A DNA stretch of 44,664 nt, taken from positions 1-44,664 of the forward strand of contig JACESM010000003.1 of NCBI GenBank assembly GCA_013911835.1, written 5' to 3'. Of the stretch, positions 36,864 through 44,664 are shown in pieces; within the stretch, counting starts at the first letter, position 1, and every line of letters begins with the position of its first letter. A program made the position numbers and the translations under genes. The notes beneath the pieces were generated by a model that was not told where the DNA came from, did not search any database, and saw nothing but the letters and a program-made list of their open reading frames with translations. This DNA comes from Porphyrobacter sp. (lineage in GTDB: Bacteria; Pseudomonadota; Alphaproteobacteria; Sphingomonadales; Sphingomonadaceae).

Positions 36864-39338
36864 ATGCGGCTTCTGCGTTCCGTCCTGCTTGCGTCCAGCG
36901 TCCTTGGAGCCGCCGGCCTTATGCCCGCCACCGCTTACGCTCAGCAGGCTGACGAGGCCGAGTTGCAGACGCAGAGCGGCGGCTTGACCGAAATCGTGGT
37001 TACCGCCCGCAAGCGCGAAGAAAGTGTTCAAGACGTGCCGGTTGCCGTCACCGCTTTTTCCGAACAATTGATCCTTGATCGCGACATCACCAGTGTCGAA
37101 AAGATCGCATCCATCGCTCCCAACTTCAACGTCGGGCGCGCATCCAACGGGTCGGGCGCGCAGTTGACCTTGCGCGGGATTGGTTCATCCTCAACCTCGA
37201 TCGGGATTGAACAATCGGTCGCGGTGGTGGTCGACGGTGCCTATTACGGGCAAGGCAGGGTCATCAACGAAGGCTTCTTCGATCTGCAACGGGTCGAAGT
37301 GCTCAAAGGCCCGCAGGCGCTGTTCTTTGGCAAGAATGCCACTGCGGGCCTGATCTCGTTCACCACAAATGATCCGGGCAATGATCCCGAATTCATCACC
37401 CGCGCAGGTTACGAATTCAACGGCGAACAATGGCGCGTCGAAGGCATCGCCTCCGTGCCGCTGGGCGATAATGCCGGGGTGCGGCTTGCCGTGCGCTATT
37501 CCAAGGCCGAAGGCGGATTGTACGACAATATCCAGATTGATCGGCCCTACACTACGCTCGACATCGTCGATCTGGGCGCAGGCGGCGACGGCAATCCGAT
37601 TGTCAGCAACGCCACCCCGGTCACCAGCGACCAGCCGGGCGAAGAAGAATTCCTGAGCCGCCTGACCTTCAAGGTCACCCCGTCGGATCAGCTGACGATC
37701 AACCTCAAAGGATCGTATAACTACAACCGCAACAACAACAGTTCGTTCAATTACGCTCCCTTCGCCTGCGGATTGGCGACCGGGATCAGCCAGTTGACGG
37801 GGTTCCCCTGTGCGGCCGATTTCATCACCCGGCAGAACAACCTGCCGACTGACATCGCCGCCACGGTGCCGTTCGCGCCTGCCGATGGTCGGCCGTTCAA
37901 CCGTTATGAAAGTTTCGCCGCCAATGGCGCGATCGATTACGAAGCGGACAATTTCGTTCTGTCGTCGGTCACCAATTATCAGTGGAACAACAACCGTTTT
38001 CTGTGCGTGTGCGATTTCCAGACCGGCAACAATTCGGGCACCTGGGCGACCGAAGACACCACCTGGGAAGCGTTTTCGCAGGAATTGCGGCTGCGCACGG
38101 ATTTCGACGGTCCGTTCAATTTCATGCTCGGCGCGCTGTATCAGGACACGCGGCGTGATTTTGATCAGTTCATCCTGTTTGCCGGCCTGCGTAACAGCGC
38201 CGCCGCGCCGCAGAACGTGTTCCTTGCCACCACCAAGAACAGCTTTACCTCGGGTGAGACATTCTCGGTCTTCGGTCAGGTGACCTTCGCCATCACGCCG
38301 CAACTCGAACTGGCAGCGGGCGGGCGGTATACCGACGAAAGCAAGGACAGCTTTTTCACCCAGCCTTACAACAATCCCGGCCTGACCTTCATTTTCCGCG
38401 ATCAGGCTTCGGCCGATGGGTTGGGCGAAGTCACCGCCAGCCAATCGTTTGAAGACTTCGCGCCGGAAGTCACCTTGTCGTACAAGCCCAACGACGATCT
38501 GCTACTGTTTAGCGCTTACAAGACCGGGTACAAATCGGGCGGGTTTTCCAACGGCGGGATCAATTCGGCGTTTTCGCCCGATCCGTTGGGCGATCTCACC
38601 TTCGATCCTGAAACGGTCGAAGGGTTCGAATTCGGGGTGAAATCCACTTTGGCGGCCAATCAGCTGCGGCTCAACCTGACGCTGTTCACCTATGACTACA
38701 GCGATTTGCAGGTCGATTTCTTCAACTCGCCGATCTTCGCCTTCCAGACCCTGACCGCCGATGCGCGGACCCGCGGGGTTGAAGTGGATTTCGAATATGC
38801 CCCGAATGCGATTGACGGGCTGAACCTGCGCGGGGCGGTCAATTATACTGATGCGAAATACACCGATTTCCCGCAGGCCCCGTGCTTTGCCGGGCAGACA
38901 ATTGCAGAAGGCTGCACGCTGGCGGGCGGGCTGAGCGCAAGGCAGGATCTGGGCGGCACACCGCTGTCCGTCGCTCCGGAATGGACCGGCACTTTGGGCG
39001 CAGCCTATACCGCGCCGATCGGTGACGACTTCGAATTGGGGCTGAATGCCGATGCGCGTTATTCCGACAGCTATCTGGCATCGGGCTTCGGCAATCCCTT
39101 GAGCGCGCAGGACAGCTACGTCACGCTGGATGCCGGTGTCCGGTTTGGCGCGGCGGATGGCAATTGGCAGATTGCGCTGATCGGCAAGAACCTCACCAAT
39201 GAATTCTACGTTACGGGTGCGGTCGATGGGCCGTCCACCGGCTCTGGCACCGGCACGGCAAACGGCGTTCGCGCCGATCAGCTCGGGTTCGGCAACCTGC
39301 CGCGCACGGTGCAGGTGGAATTGACTAAGCGGTTCTGA
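36864..39338 (+). CDS. TonB-dependent receptor
   Basis: Signal peptide MRLLRSVLLASSVLGAAGLMPATAYAQ; TEIVVTARKREESVQDVPVAVTAFSEQ; RVEVLKGPQALFFGKNATAGLISFTTNDP; C-terminal ...RTVQVELTKRF. Confidence 0.95.
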   Translation: MRLLRSVLLASSVLGAAGLMPATAYAQQADEAELQTQSGGLTEIVVTARKREESVQDVPVAVTAFSEQLILDRDITSVEKIASIAPNFNVGRASNGSGAQLTLRGIGSSSTSIGIEQSVAVVVDGAYYGQGRVINEGFFDLQRVEVLKGPQALFFGKNATAGLISFTTNDPGNDPEFITRAGYEFNGEQWRVEGIASVPLGDNAGVRLAVRYSKAEGGLYDNIQIDRPYTTLDIVDLGAGGDGNPIVSNATPVTSDQPGEEEFLSRLTFKVTPSDQLTINLKGSYNYNRNNNSSFNYAPFACGLATGISQLTGFPCAADFITRQNNLPTDIAATVPFAPADGRPFNRYESFAANGAIDYEADNFVLSSVTNYQWNNNRFLCVCDFQTGNNSGTWATEDTTWEAFSQELRLRTDFDGPFNFMLGALYQDTRRDFDQFILFAGLRNSAAAPQNVFLATTKNSFTSGETFSVFGQVTFAITPQLELAAGGRYTDESKDSFFTQPYNNPGLTFIFRDQASADGLGEVTASQSFEDFAPEVTLSYKPNDDLLLFSAYKTGYKSGGFSNGGINSAFSPDPLGDLTFDPETVEGFEFGVKSTLAANQLRLNLTLFTYDYSDLQVDFFNSPIFAFQTLTADARTRGVEVDFEYAPNAIDGLNLRGAVNYTDAKYTDFPQAPCFAGQTIAEGCTLAGGLSARQDLGGTPLSVAPEWTGTLGAAYTAPIGDDFELGLNADARYSDSYLASGFGNPLSAQDSYVTLDAGVRFGAADGNWQIALIGKNLTNEFYVTGAVDGPSTGSGTGTANGVRADQLGFGNLPRTVQVELTKRF

Positions 39339-39380
39339 TTTCAGGTAATTCTGTTCCCGATGCTATAGCGGGAGCAAAAC

Positions 39381-39409
39381 GGGGGTGGGTTTAAGCCCGC
39401 CCCCTTTTT
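39381..39409 (+). terminator. Rho-independent terminator
   Basis: gggggtgggtttaagcccgccccc followed by ttttt, downstream of the TonB receptor gene. Confidence 0.8.
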
Positions 39410-39810
39410 CATTCGGAGCTCATGACCGGAATGTCGCCCGGCCCTGGCGCCTCGTCGGGAAGAGCCACGGCGATCATCCCGCCCTCCACGCGCACATCGA
39501 AGCTGCGCAACGCGGCATAGGCGCCGCCGATGCATTCCCCCGTATTGATCTTGAAGCGCGCACCATGCAGCGGACACATCACCCCCCCGCTTCTGATGCG
39601 CCCTGGTGAAAGCAAGGCCCCTTGATGTGGGCACCTGTCGTTATAGGCGAAATGAACGCCCTCTTTCTCGACGATCAGAACACGCCATCCGGCAATGGCG
39701 GCGGCGAATTTGCCATCAGCGGGAAAATCATCCTGCCGACAGACTTCATGCCAAGTCGGATTCAAGCCTTGTTCCTTCTGTTTGCGCGTCGACGGCGATC
39801 CATCTCCCAT
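39409..39810 (-). CDS. Rieske [2Fe-2S] ferredoxin
   Basis: VLIVEKEGVHFAYNDRCPHQGALLSPGRIRSGGVMCPLHGARFKINTGECIGG: Rieske CPH...CPLH motif in a small protein. Confidence 0.9.
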   Translation of the reverse strand: MGDGSPSTRKQKEQGLNPTWHEVCRQDDFPADGKFAAAIAGWRVLIVEKEGVHFAYNDRCPHQGALLSPGRIRSGGVMCPLHGARFKINTGECIGGAYAALRSFDVRVEGGMIAVALPDEAPGPGDIPVMSSE

Positions 39811-40059
39811 TGGTATCCGGCTCGTATGCTGGGAAAATTGAGAGGGTCAGGTGCTGCTCGTCGGTATCGCACGACGCCACCATGCCATCGCTCCCAATGC
39901 TGCCGTTGAGCTTTCCATCACCTGCGGTCATAGGCGGGGCTGATGCGCGATCCCGCAAGCGGCATCTCGGCTCCGGGCGAAAGCAGATGATCACATTGGC
40001 GTTCGCAAACAACCGGTTCTGGGTCGAGAGCCATCGAAGTTATATTGTCGATAGGACTT

Positions 40060-40470
40060 CAATTCTCGTCCAGATTCGTCCTGATAAATGCAAAATTTTT
40101 GGGGGCAGGGGAGGCGGCACAATTGGCGAGATCGGAAAACTCTGACGTTTAAGAACAATAAGATAAGTCAAACAATCGAATCCCACCCTCTCCGCCAAGC
40201 ATCGTAGTTGCGAGTTTTAGTTCGTAAAAATCCAATAATAGCATGTTAATTTCGATCTGCGGTACTCTAGTATTTCTATAAACTCATCAAGTTGAAATAA
40301 GATTGTGCGGCTCATTTATGTCGGCGCCGTTTGGGGGCACATCTGGGGGCGGGAATTGGCAGATTTGGGGGCACAGCAGCGAAACACGGTGGAAGCTCGC
40401 AACAGCCCGAAACTTGCGATCCAATTGCCCCCTGTGGGTTCGAATCCGAACGGTTCCGTCGCTAACGCGG
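40060..40470 (+). repeat. Degenerate island-boundary repeat, copy 3, containing the tRNA-Ser 3'-end fragment
   Basis: tttttgggggcaggggaggcggcacaattgg...cgaatcccaccctctccgccaagca...gtttgggggcacatctgggggcgggaattggcagatttgggggcacagcagc...cctgtgggttcgaatccgaacggttccgtcg; parallels 1870-2260. Confidence 0.65.
40177..40201 (+). repeat. tRNA-Ser 3'-end fragment (att-like direct repeat, right)
   Basis: 25-nt exact match to 1956-1980. Confidence 0.7.
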
Positions 40471-40927
40471 GATCCACATCCGGCCTGCCTTGCTTTTGCA
40501 CGAATCGGTGCCAAGGCTCTGAAAATCAGAGCTTAAGTTTGATCGGTGGTGTTTTGACGCTAATTCATTGGGGTTATCTGTTGCCGCACGCACCGGGTGA
40601 GAGCAGACACGCCTGCCGGTCGCATTCAAATTGCCGCATCTAGGACATTTCTGCCTTTCGCATGCGACATGCAGAACGACCGCTGTTGTCCGACGCCGAC
40701 GTTCAATATTTGCGCGACCGGCATCACAGAACGACAGAAGGTGAGCCGGTTGCCGAACGGCAGGTCCCAGCCAGAGAATGGGAAAGCCGCACGTCTGCTT
40801 CGGGACAGGCTCCGCCGTGAACAACCCAGCCGAAACGGGAGGACTTTCGAAAAACGCGGCTTGGATGCGGCCAGCGGTCAAATAGTAGTTTCTTCCACCG
40901 GCGATTGTTTCATGCGACTTCGCTGCC

Positions 40928-42118
40928 ATGAAAATCATCAGGACCGCTCTTTTCCTTGGCGCCGTGCTAAGCCTTTGTGCGAACACGGCTGAAACTGACT
41001 ACGCCGAGGCAGCGCGCGAGCTTGATGAAATTATTGAGGAAAGCTACGCCTATCGCGATCACTTGCCGAAAGGGGAGCTGCGCCAATCCGAAGTACTGAC
41101 TGCCGAGCGCAAAGCCGTCCGCGATGATCGGACGCTGCTCGCTTACGCTGAGAAACGCCTCGCCTCTTTGGCGGATCACCATGCCATTACAGGAAGCTCG
41201 TTTCGCGACAGCTGGGCGGTTGTGCCGACCTACGCGGACTTGTGGGTGGTGACGCAAGGCGATCAATTTGTGGTCGATGCGGTGCGTGATGGCAGTCCGG
41301 CACGGGCTGCGGGCGTGGTGGCGGGTGACATGATCATCGCTGTGCATGACGTTCCTATCGAGCAAGCAGTGGCATTGTTCTGGGCAGAGCTTGGTCTCGG
41401 CGAAACGCCAGATCGCAAGGGATATGCTGCCCGCGTCCTCGTCGCAGGGCGGCGCGACCGCATGAGAAAACTCACGATCCGGACCCGCGCCGGCTCGGCC
41501 CGCGATCTGGTTCTTCCCACATTGTATTCCCTCGAGCAGGATCCGCTGCCTGCGCTGAGCATCTGCAGCGCCCCGAACCGGACCATCATCCGTTTTAACA
41601 ATAGTCTGGACGACTTCGCGACGGTCATCGCCTTTGATGAGGCCTTGCGGGCCGTTCCCGAAGACCATGCTCTCGTTCTTGATTTGCGTGACACGCCATC
41701 GGGCGGCAACACTATTGTGGCGCGCGCAATCATGGGCTGGTTTGTCGCCGCGCCGCGCGGATACCAAATTCACAATCGCCCCGCTGAGGAGCGCGAAACG
41801 GGCATCCCGCGACAATGGGTGGAGCAGGTTCTGCCACGCAAAGGCATGCACCGCGCAGGGCTGCCGACTGTTGTCGTAGGCCGCTGGACGGGCAGTATGG
41901 GCGAAGGCATCGCTGTCGGCTTCGCCGCATTGGGGGCCGAAGTGTTCGGCACAAGAATGGCCGGGCTGAAAGGCTCGGTGGAGGATCTTCGGGCGGGCGA
42001 TGCCAACCTGTCCATCAAGCTGCCAACTGAGCGATTGTTAACGACGTCCGGGCTACCGCGCGAAGAATTCGAGCCGAAGCCGCTCGGCGATGAGCGGCTG
42101 GCGGCGGGATCCTGCTGA
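40928..42118 (+). CDS. S41-family (C-terminal processing-like) peptidase with PDZ domain
   Basis: Signal peptide; PDZ-like DAVRDGSPARAAGVVAGDMIIAVHDVPI; ALVLDLRDTPSGGNTIVARAIMGWF...TVVVGRWTGSMGEGIAVGFAALG (S41 catalytic region). Confidence 0.85.
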   Translation: MKIIRTALFLGAVLSLCANTAETDYAEAARELDEIIEESYAYRDHLPKGELRQSEVLTAERKAVRDDRTLLAYAEKRLASLADHHAITGSSFRDSWAVVPTYADLWVVTQGDQFVVDAVRDGSPARAAGVVAGDMIIAVHDVPIEQAVALFWAELGLGETPDRKGYAARVLVAGRRDRMRKLTIRTRAGSARDLVLPTLYSLEQDPLPALSICSAPNRTIIRFNNSLDDFATVIAFDEALRAVPEDHALVLDLRDTPSGGNTIVARAIMGWFVAAPRGYQIHNRPAEERETGIPRQWVEQVLPRKGMHRAGLPTVVVGRWTGSMGEGIAVGFAALGAEVFGTRMAGLKGSVEDLRAGDANLSIKLPTERLLTTSGLPREEFEPKPLGDERLAAGSC

Positions 42119-42271
42119 AGGCTCTGCCTCAGCCTTCAGACCAGAGCCATCCCGCCACGCAACACTGAACAGCCTGCTACTGCGAAGCGTCGAATGTTCC
42201 CGCCTTTTCCGCAATCGGCTTAGCGGTCGGGTAAGCGAGACCGCCGATGCCAAGAAAAGTCAGGCCAGATT

Positions 42272-42502
42272 TCATATCGTCTTCCTGCTTTTCAAATCAA
42301 TCGGTCGCGCCGCCGCAAACAGCGGCCACACGATCCACGGAAATGCGATCAGGAAGAACAGGCCCTGCAGCGCGAAGGCTGCGAGGCTGTCCGGCAGCAG
42401 GAACACGCCCGCGCCATGGGCCAGGAGAACGGCGGAACCCTTGCGATAGCGCGCGACCCAGTCCGGGCTCGCGCGCTTCAGGCATTCGACACACAGCGCC
42501 AT
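42272..42502 (-). CDS. Small hypothetical membrane protein
   Basis: 76 aa with a hydrophobic segment (GVFLLPDSLAAFALQGLFFLIAFPWIVWPLFAAA). Confidence 0.4.
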   Translation of the reverse strand: MALCVECLKRASPDWVARYRKGSAVLLAHGAGVFLLPDSLAAFALQGLFFLIAFPWIVWPLFAAARPIDLKSRKTI

Positions 42503-42946
42503 CAGACCGCCCCCGCCAGATTTGCGGTTATCCGGCCACTGCCGATGCTATCGAAAATCAATGCCGCATCGCGCTGCCCGCGTGGCAAGGCGTGGGCGAC
42601 TCGTTGGCCGATTGCCGGGCAAGTATCCTTCATCGCCATTCTCCTGCGGTTGTCGCACACCGTGGTTTGCCAGGTTGCGGACACAAGAACGGTCCGGTTC
42701 GTGACAAGACCGTTCTAGCCATCCGCTATGCGATGAGAATGCGGTCACTCGGCAATGATCTATTGCGTCTGGGGCAATGATGGGGGTGGCAAATCCGGAT
42801 TTGCCCCGGGCATTCCGCCCGGCGGAATTATCTGCTGCGCCGTATCGATATTCTGGTCGGCCGCGCGCGGGACTACCTGACGCTGGCGCAGCCCGGACAC
42901 CTCGCTTTCGTCCGGTGCTGCGGTCAGCTTACGCAGGAGTCTTCCA

Positions 42947-43213
42947 ATGCCCAGACACACAGATGCCGTTCTGGCAGCATTTGCCAGCTTCGCGCTCACC
43001 AGCGTGGTGATGGTGCCACCGGTGCTGACAGCCCGGGCCGAGAAGGCTGCCAGAATTGCCTCCTACGAACAGGTTCTGGGGCCAGACGCGACGACCTTAG
43101 GGAGCGACCGGGCTGGCAGGCTCGCAAGCCTGCTCCGCGACGGCGATTATCGCGATGAAGCGCGGCACCACGTCGCAGATGCGCGCGCAACAAACTCCCG
43201 CAACGCCCATTAG
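42947..43213 (+). CDS. Hypothetical protein
   Basis: N-terminal hydrophobic stretch AVLAAFASFALTSVVMVPPVLTA; the stop codon lies inside the terminal inverted repeat of the downstream palindromic element. Confidence 0.4.
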   Translation: MPRHTDAVLAAFASFALTSVVMVPPVLTARAEKAARIASYEQVLGPDATTLGSDRAGRLASLLRDGDYRDEARHHVADARATNSRNAH

Positions 43214-43451
43214 AGCACTTTCCGACCAATCTGGATCACTCTGATCGCGCCAGGAAACGCGCTGGACAGGAGTGGCGCGCAGCCGGGGCTGGTTGCCCCG
43301 GCAAGTGCCGCGACGCAGCCAGCGCGTTTCCTGACGCGACCCCGAAGGGGCGGGCCGATTTGGGTTCAGGGCCACGTTTCTCGTCGCGCCTCACCCTGAA
43401 CCCAAATCGGCTCCGTCAGAGCGACCCAGATTGGTCGGAGAGTGCTCTAAT
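43209..43451. repeat. MITE-like element with ~38-bp imperfect terminal inverted repeats and nested internal hairpins
   Basis: attagagcactttccgaccaatctgg... / ...ccagattggtcggagagtgctctaat; internal pairs ccaggaaacgcgctgg/ccagcgcgtttcctg and ccgatttgggttcaggg/ccctgaacccaaatcgg. Confidence 0.8.
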
Positions 43452-43453
43452 CC

Positions 43454-43804
43454 CTAGCGCGCCAGACGTTTCGTTAGCGGGTCAGCCAGTGAGCAGATGG
43501 TCAGGCCAAGGAACAGCAGTCCGCCGACGATAATCTGTGGTCCCGGGAGAACCAGCCAGGCAGCGCCGAAGAAGCCAAGCATAGCGAGGTTAATCGCGGT
43601 CAAAATCCAAGATCCGGCCACGCCCCGCGAGGGGAAGCCAGCGAGATTGGCAGCGGCCGCCACCACGATTGCCAAGCCGGAACCGACGAACCAAAGTGCC
43701 TCGATCGTCCAATCGGCATAGGCCAGCGGCGTAAGCGCGATATGGACGAGGCCGAGCAGCCCGCCGATAATCGCCAACACCATTGCCAAGGTTCGCGCCC
43801 GCAT
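43454..43804 (-). CDS. Hypothetical four-helix membrane protein
   Basis: MRARTLAMVLAIIGGLLGLVHIALTPLAYADWTIEALWFVGSGLAIVVAAAANLAG...; 1-nt start/stop overlap with the upstream gene. Confidence 0.7.
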   Translation of the reverse strand: MRARTLAMVLAIIGGLLGLVHIALTPLAYADWTIEALWFVGSGLAIVVAAAANLAGFPSRGVAGSWILTAINLAMLGFFGAAWLVLPGPQIIVGGLLFLGLTICSLADPLTKRLAR

Positions 43805-44370
43805 CAGTTCAGCCGCTTCTGGACAGCAGCGAAACACGCAGCGGCACCTGCGAGCGCCAGTGCGACCGAGAGTACGGCAAGATTTTCGAAGATCAGCGCA
43901 AGGTACAGGTTCGACGCTGGTGTCGGCGGCTCGCCAAGACCAATATACGTCGCCGCCACTGCCAGCAGCGCTATCACGGGCGCAGCGAGGCCAATCGTGG
44001 CCCGGCTTCCGAACCGGGCTGTTGCCGACGCGCCGATGAGAAACAGCAGCGCCGTGACATATCCATAGGCTTCCAGCACGGAGGTACCATCCACCGACAT
44101 GCGCCCGGCAAAGCGGATGTTGAGCGCGGCCCAGAGCATGGCGCCTCCGATCAGCAGGCAGCGGGCAGCGGCCAGAAGGAATTGCGGCGAACCCAGACGT
44201 TCTCTGCAGGCAGCCAGGACGCAGCCGGCCGCGAAATGCATCTGCTCGGCCTCAGGGACATGATCGAGTTCGGCAGCCATCGCCTCGAACCACGATCTGC
44301 GCTCCGGCGGCGCGATCTTGAAAGTGAGCACAATCAGGCGTTGCAGCTTTCGATTCCGCCTCTGGGTCAC
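43804..44370 (-). CDS. Hypothetical membrane protein, translationally coupled to the PadR regulator
   Basis: VTQRRNRKLQRLIVLTFKIAPPERRSWFEAMAAELDHVPEAEQMHFAAGCVLAACRERL plus C-terminal helices; GTG start overlapping the PadR stop. Confidence 0.65.
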   Translation of the reverse strand: MTQRRNRKLQRLIVLTFKIAPPERRSWFEAMAAELDHVPEAEQMHFAAGCVLAACRERLGSPQFLLAAARCLLIGGAMLWAALNIRFAGRMSVDGTSVLEAYGYVTALLFLIGASATARFGSRATIGLAAPVIALLAVAATYIGLGEPPTPASNLYLALIFENLAVLSVALALAGAAACFAAVQKRLN

Positions 44371-44664
44371 AGTGCAAATCCCTTTCCAAGGTTGGCGATG
44401 GGCACTTCGCTTGCCTGAATGCTGCGGGCGAGTGCCAAGCCCGACGGGGTCAGTCGATAGGCATGGCGCGGCGGCCTGCCCTCGTGCGGCGAAGGGACCC
44501 AGCGGGCTTCGAGGTTGCCTTGGTCGCACAGCCGGATCAGCATGGGGTAAAGGGTGCCCGACGCGATCCCGGTCCGTTCCATCAACTCATATCCGTAACA
44601 CCAGTCCTGGGGCCGTTCGAGCAGGGTCAGCATGGCGGTTCGCGTTTGTCTGGAGATATTGGAG
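44367..44664 (-). CDS. PadR-family transcriptional regulator (5' end beyond the window)
   Basis: SNISRQTRTAMLTLLERPQDWCYGYELMERTGIASGTLYPMLIRLCDQGNLEARWVPSPHEGRPPRHAYRLTPSGLALA; the frame stays open to the window edge. Confidence 0.88.
   Translation of the reverse strand, partial: SNISRQTRTAMLTLLERPQDWCYGYELMERTGIASGTLYPMLIRLCDQGNLEARWVPSPHEGRPPRHAYRLTPSGLALARSIQASEVPIANLGKGFAL

Noticed and set aside
40430-40460. tRNA-like box gtgggttcgaatccgaacgg (also at about 2212 and 29188)
   Set aside because: Only a T-arm-like stretch; no matching acceptor, D or anticodon arms nearby, so not called as a tRNA gene.
42502-42999. Small ORFs (60-79 aa) between the membrane protein and the 42947 ORF
   Set aside because: Overlapping, low-complexity, no supporting motifs or clear ribosome-binding sites.
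1-44664. CRISPR arrays, complete prophage modules, toxin-antitoxin or BGC signatures
   Set aside because: No regularly spaced short repeats, Cas, phage structural, PKS or NRPS motifs were seen in either strand's translations.

Overview
The window looks like a Sphingomonadales-type alphaproteobacterial accessory region; this taxonomic call is an inference from gene content. From left to right: (1) Positions 1-2046 form a near-perfect, spacer-free 2-kb palindrome whose axis cuts through a MucR/Ros-like regulator gene. (2) About 2.1-7.9 kb holds an MFS transporter, a DUF2889 protein, etfA, and a graveyard of truncated or chimeric catabolic genes: an etfB 3' end, an SDR lacking its N-terminus, a Gfo/Idh/MocA::DUF35 OB-fold fusion, a thiolase 5' stub and an indolepyruvate-ferredoxin-oxidoreductase fragment. 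(3) 7.97-11.07 kb is an operon of two FAD-dependent (KstD-like) dehydrogenases. (4) 11.1-24.6 kb is a glucuronate/glucuronide utilisation locus: uxuB, uxaC, FCD regulator, manD, GH79-like lipoprotein, kdgK, GH3, ExuT-like MFS and TonB receptor. (5) 24.9-29.0 kb has two divergent Rieske oxygenases, a TetR regulator and an SDR. (6) 29.7-39.8 kb is a second Rieske module: two SDRs, a mirror-image NTF2-Rieske / TetR / Rieske-NTF2 block, an MDR oxidoreductase, a TonB receptor and a Rieske ferredoxin. (7) 40.9-44.66 kb is more ordinary: an S41 peptidase, small membrane proteins, a MITE-like palindromic repeat and a PadR regulator. The most interesting signals are two sets of unrelated palindromic operator candidates. 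TATGCAAC-N4-GTTGCAYA occurs twice, about 18.4 kb apart. AAAACMGGCR-N4-TGCCKGWTTT occurs at four sites. Together they suggest two TetR-controlled Rieske regulons in one island. The block is bracketed by diverged tRNA-Ser-3'-end-containing direct repeats (1956-1980 and 40177-40201), but no integrase is visible. All assignments come from reading the sequence and translations by eye; no database search was run.
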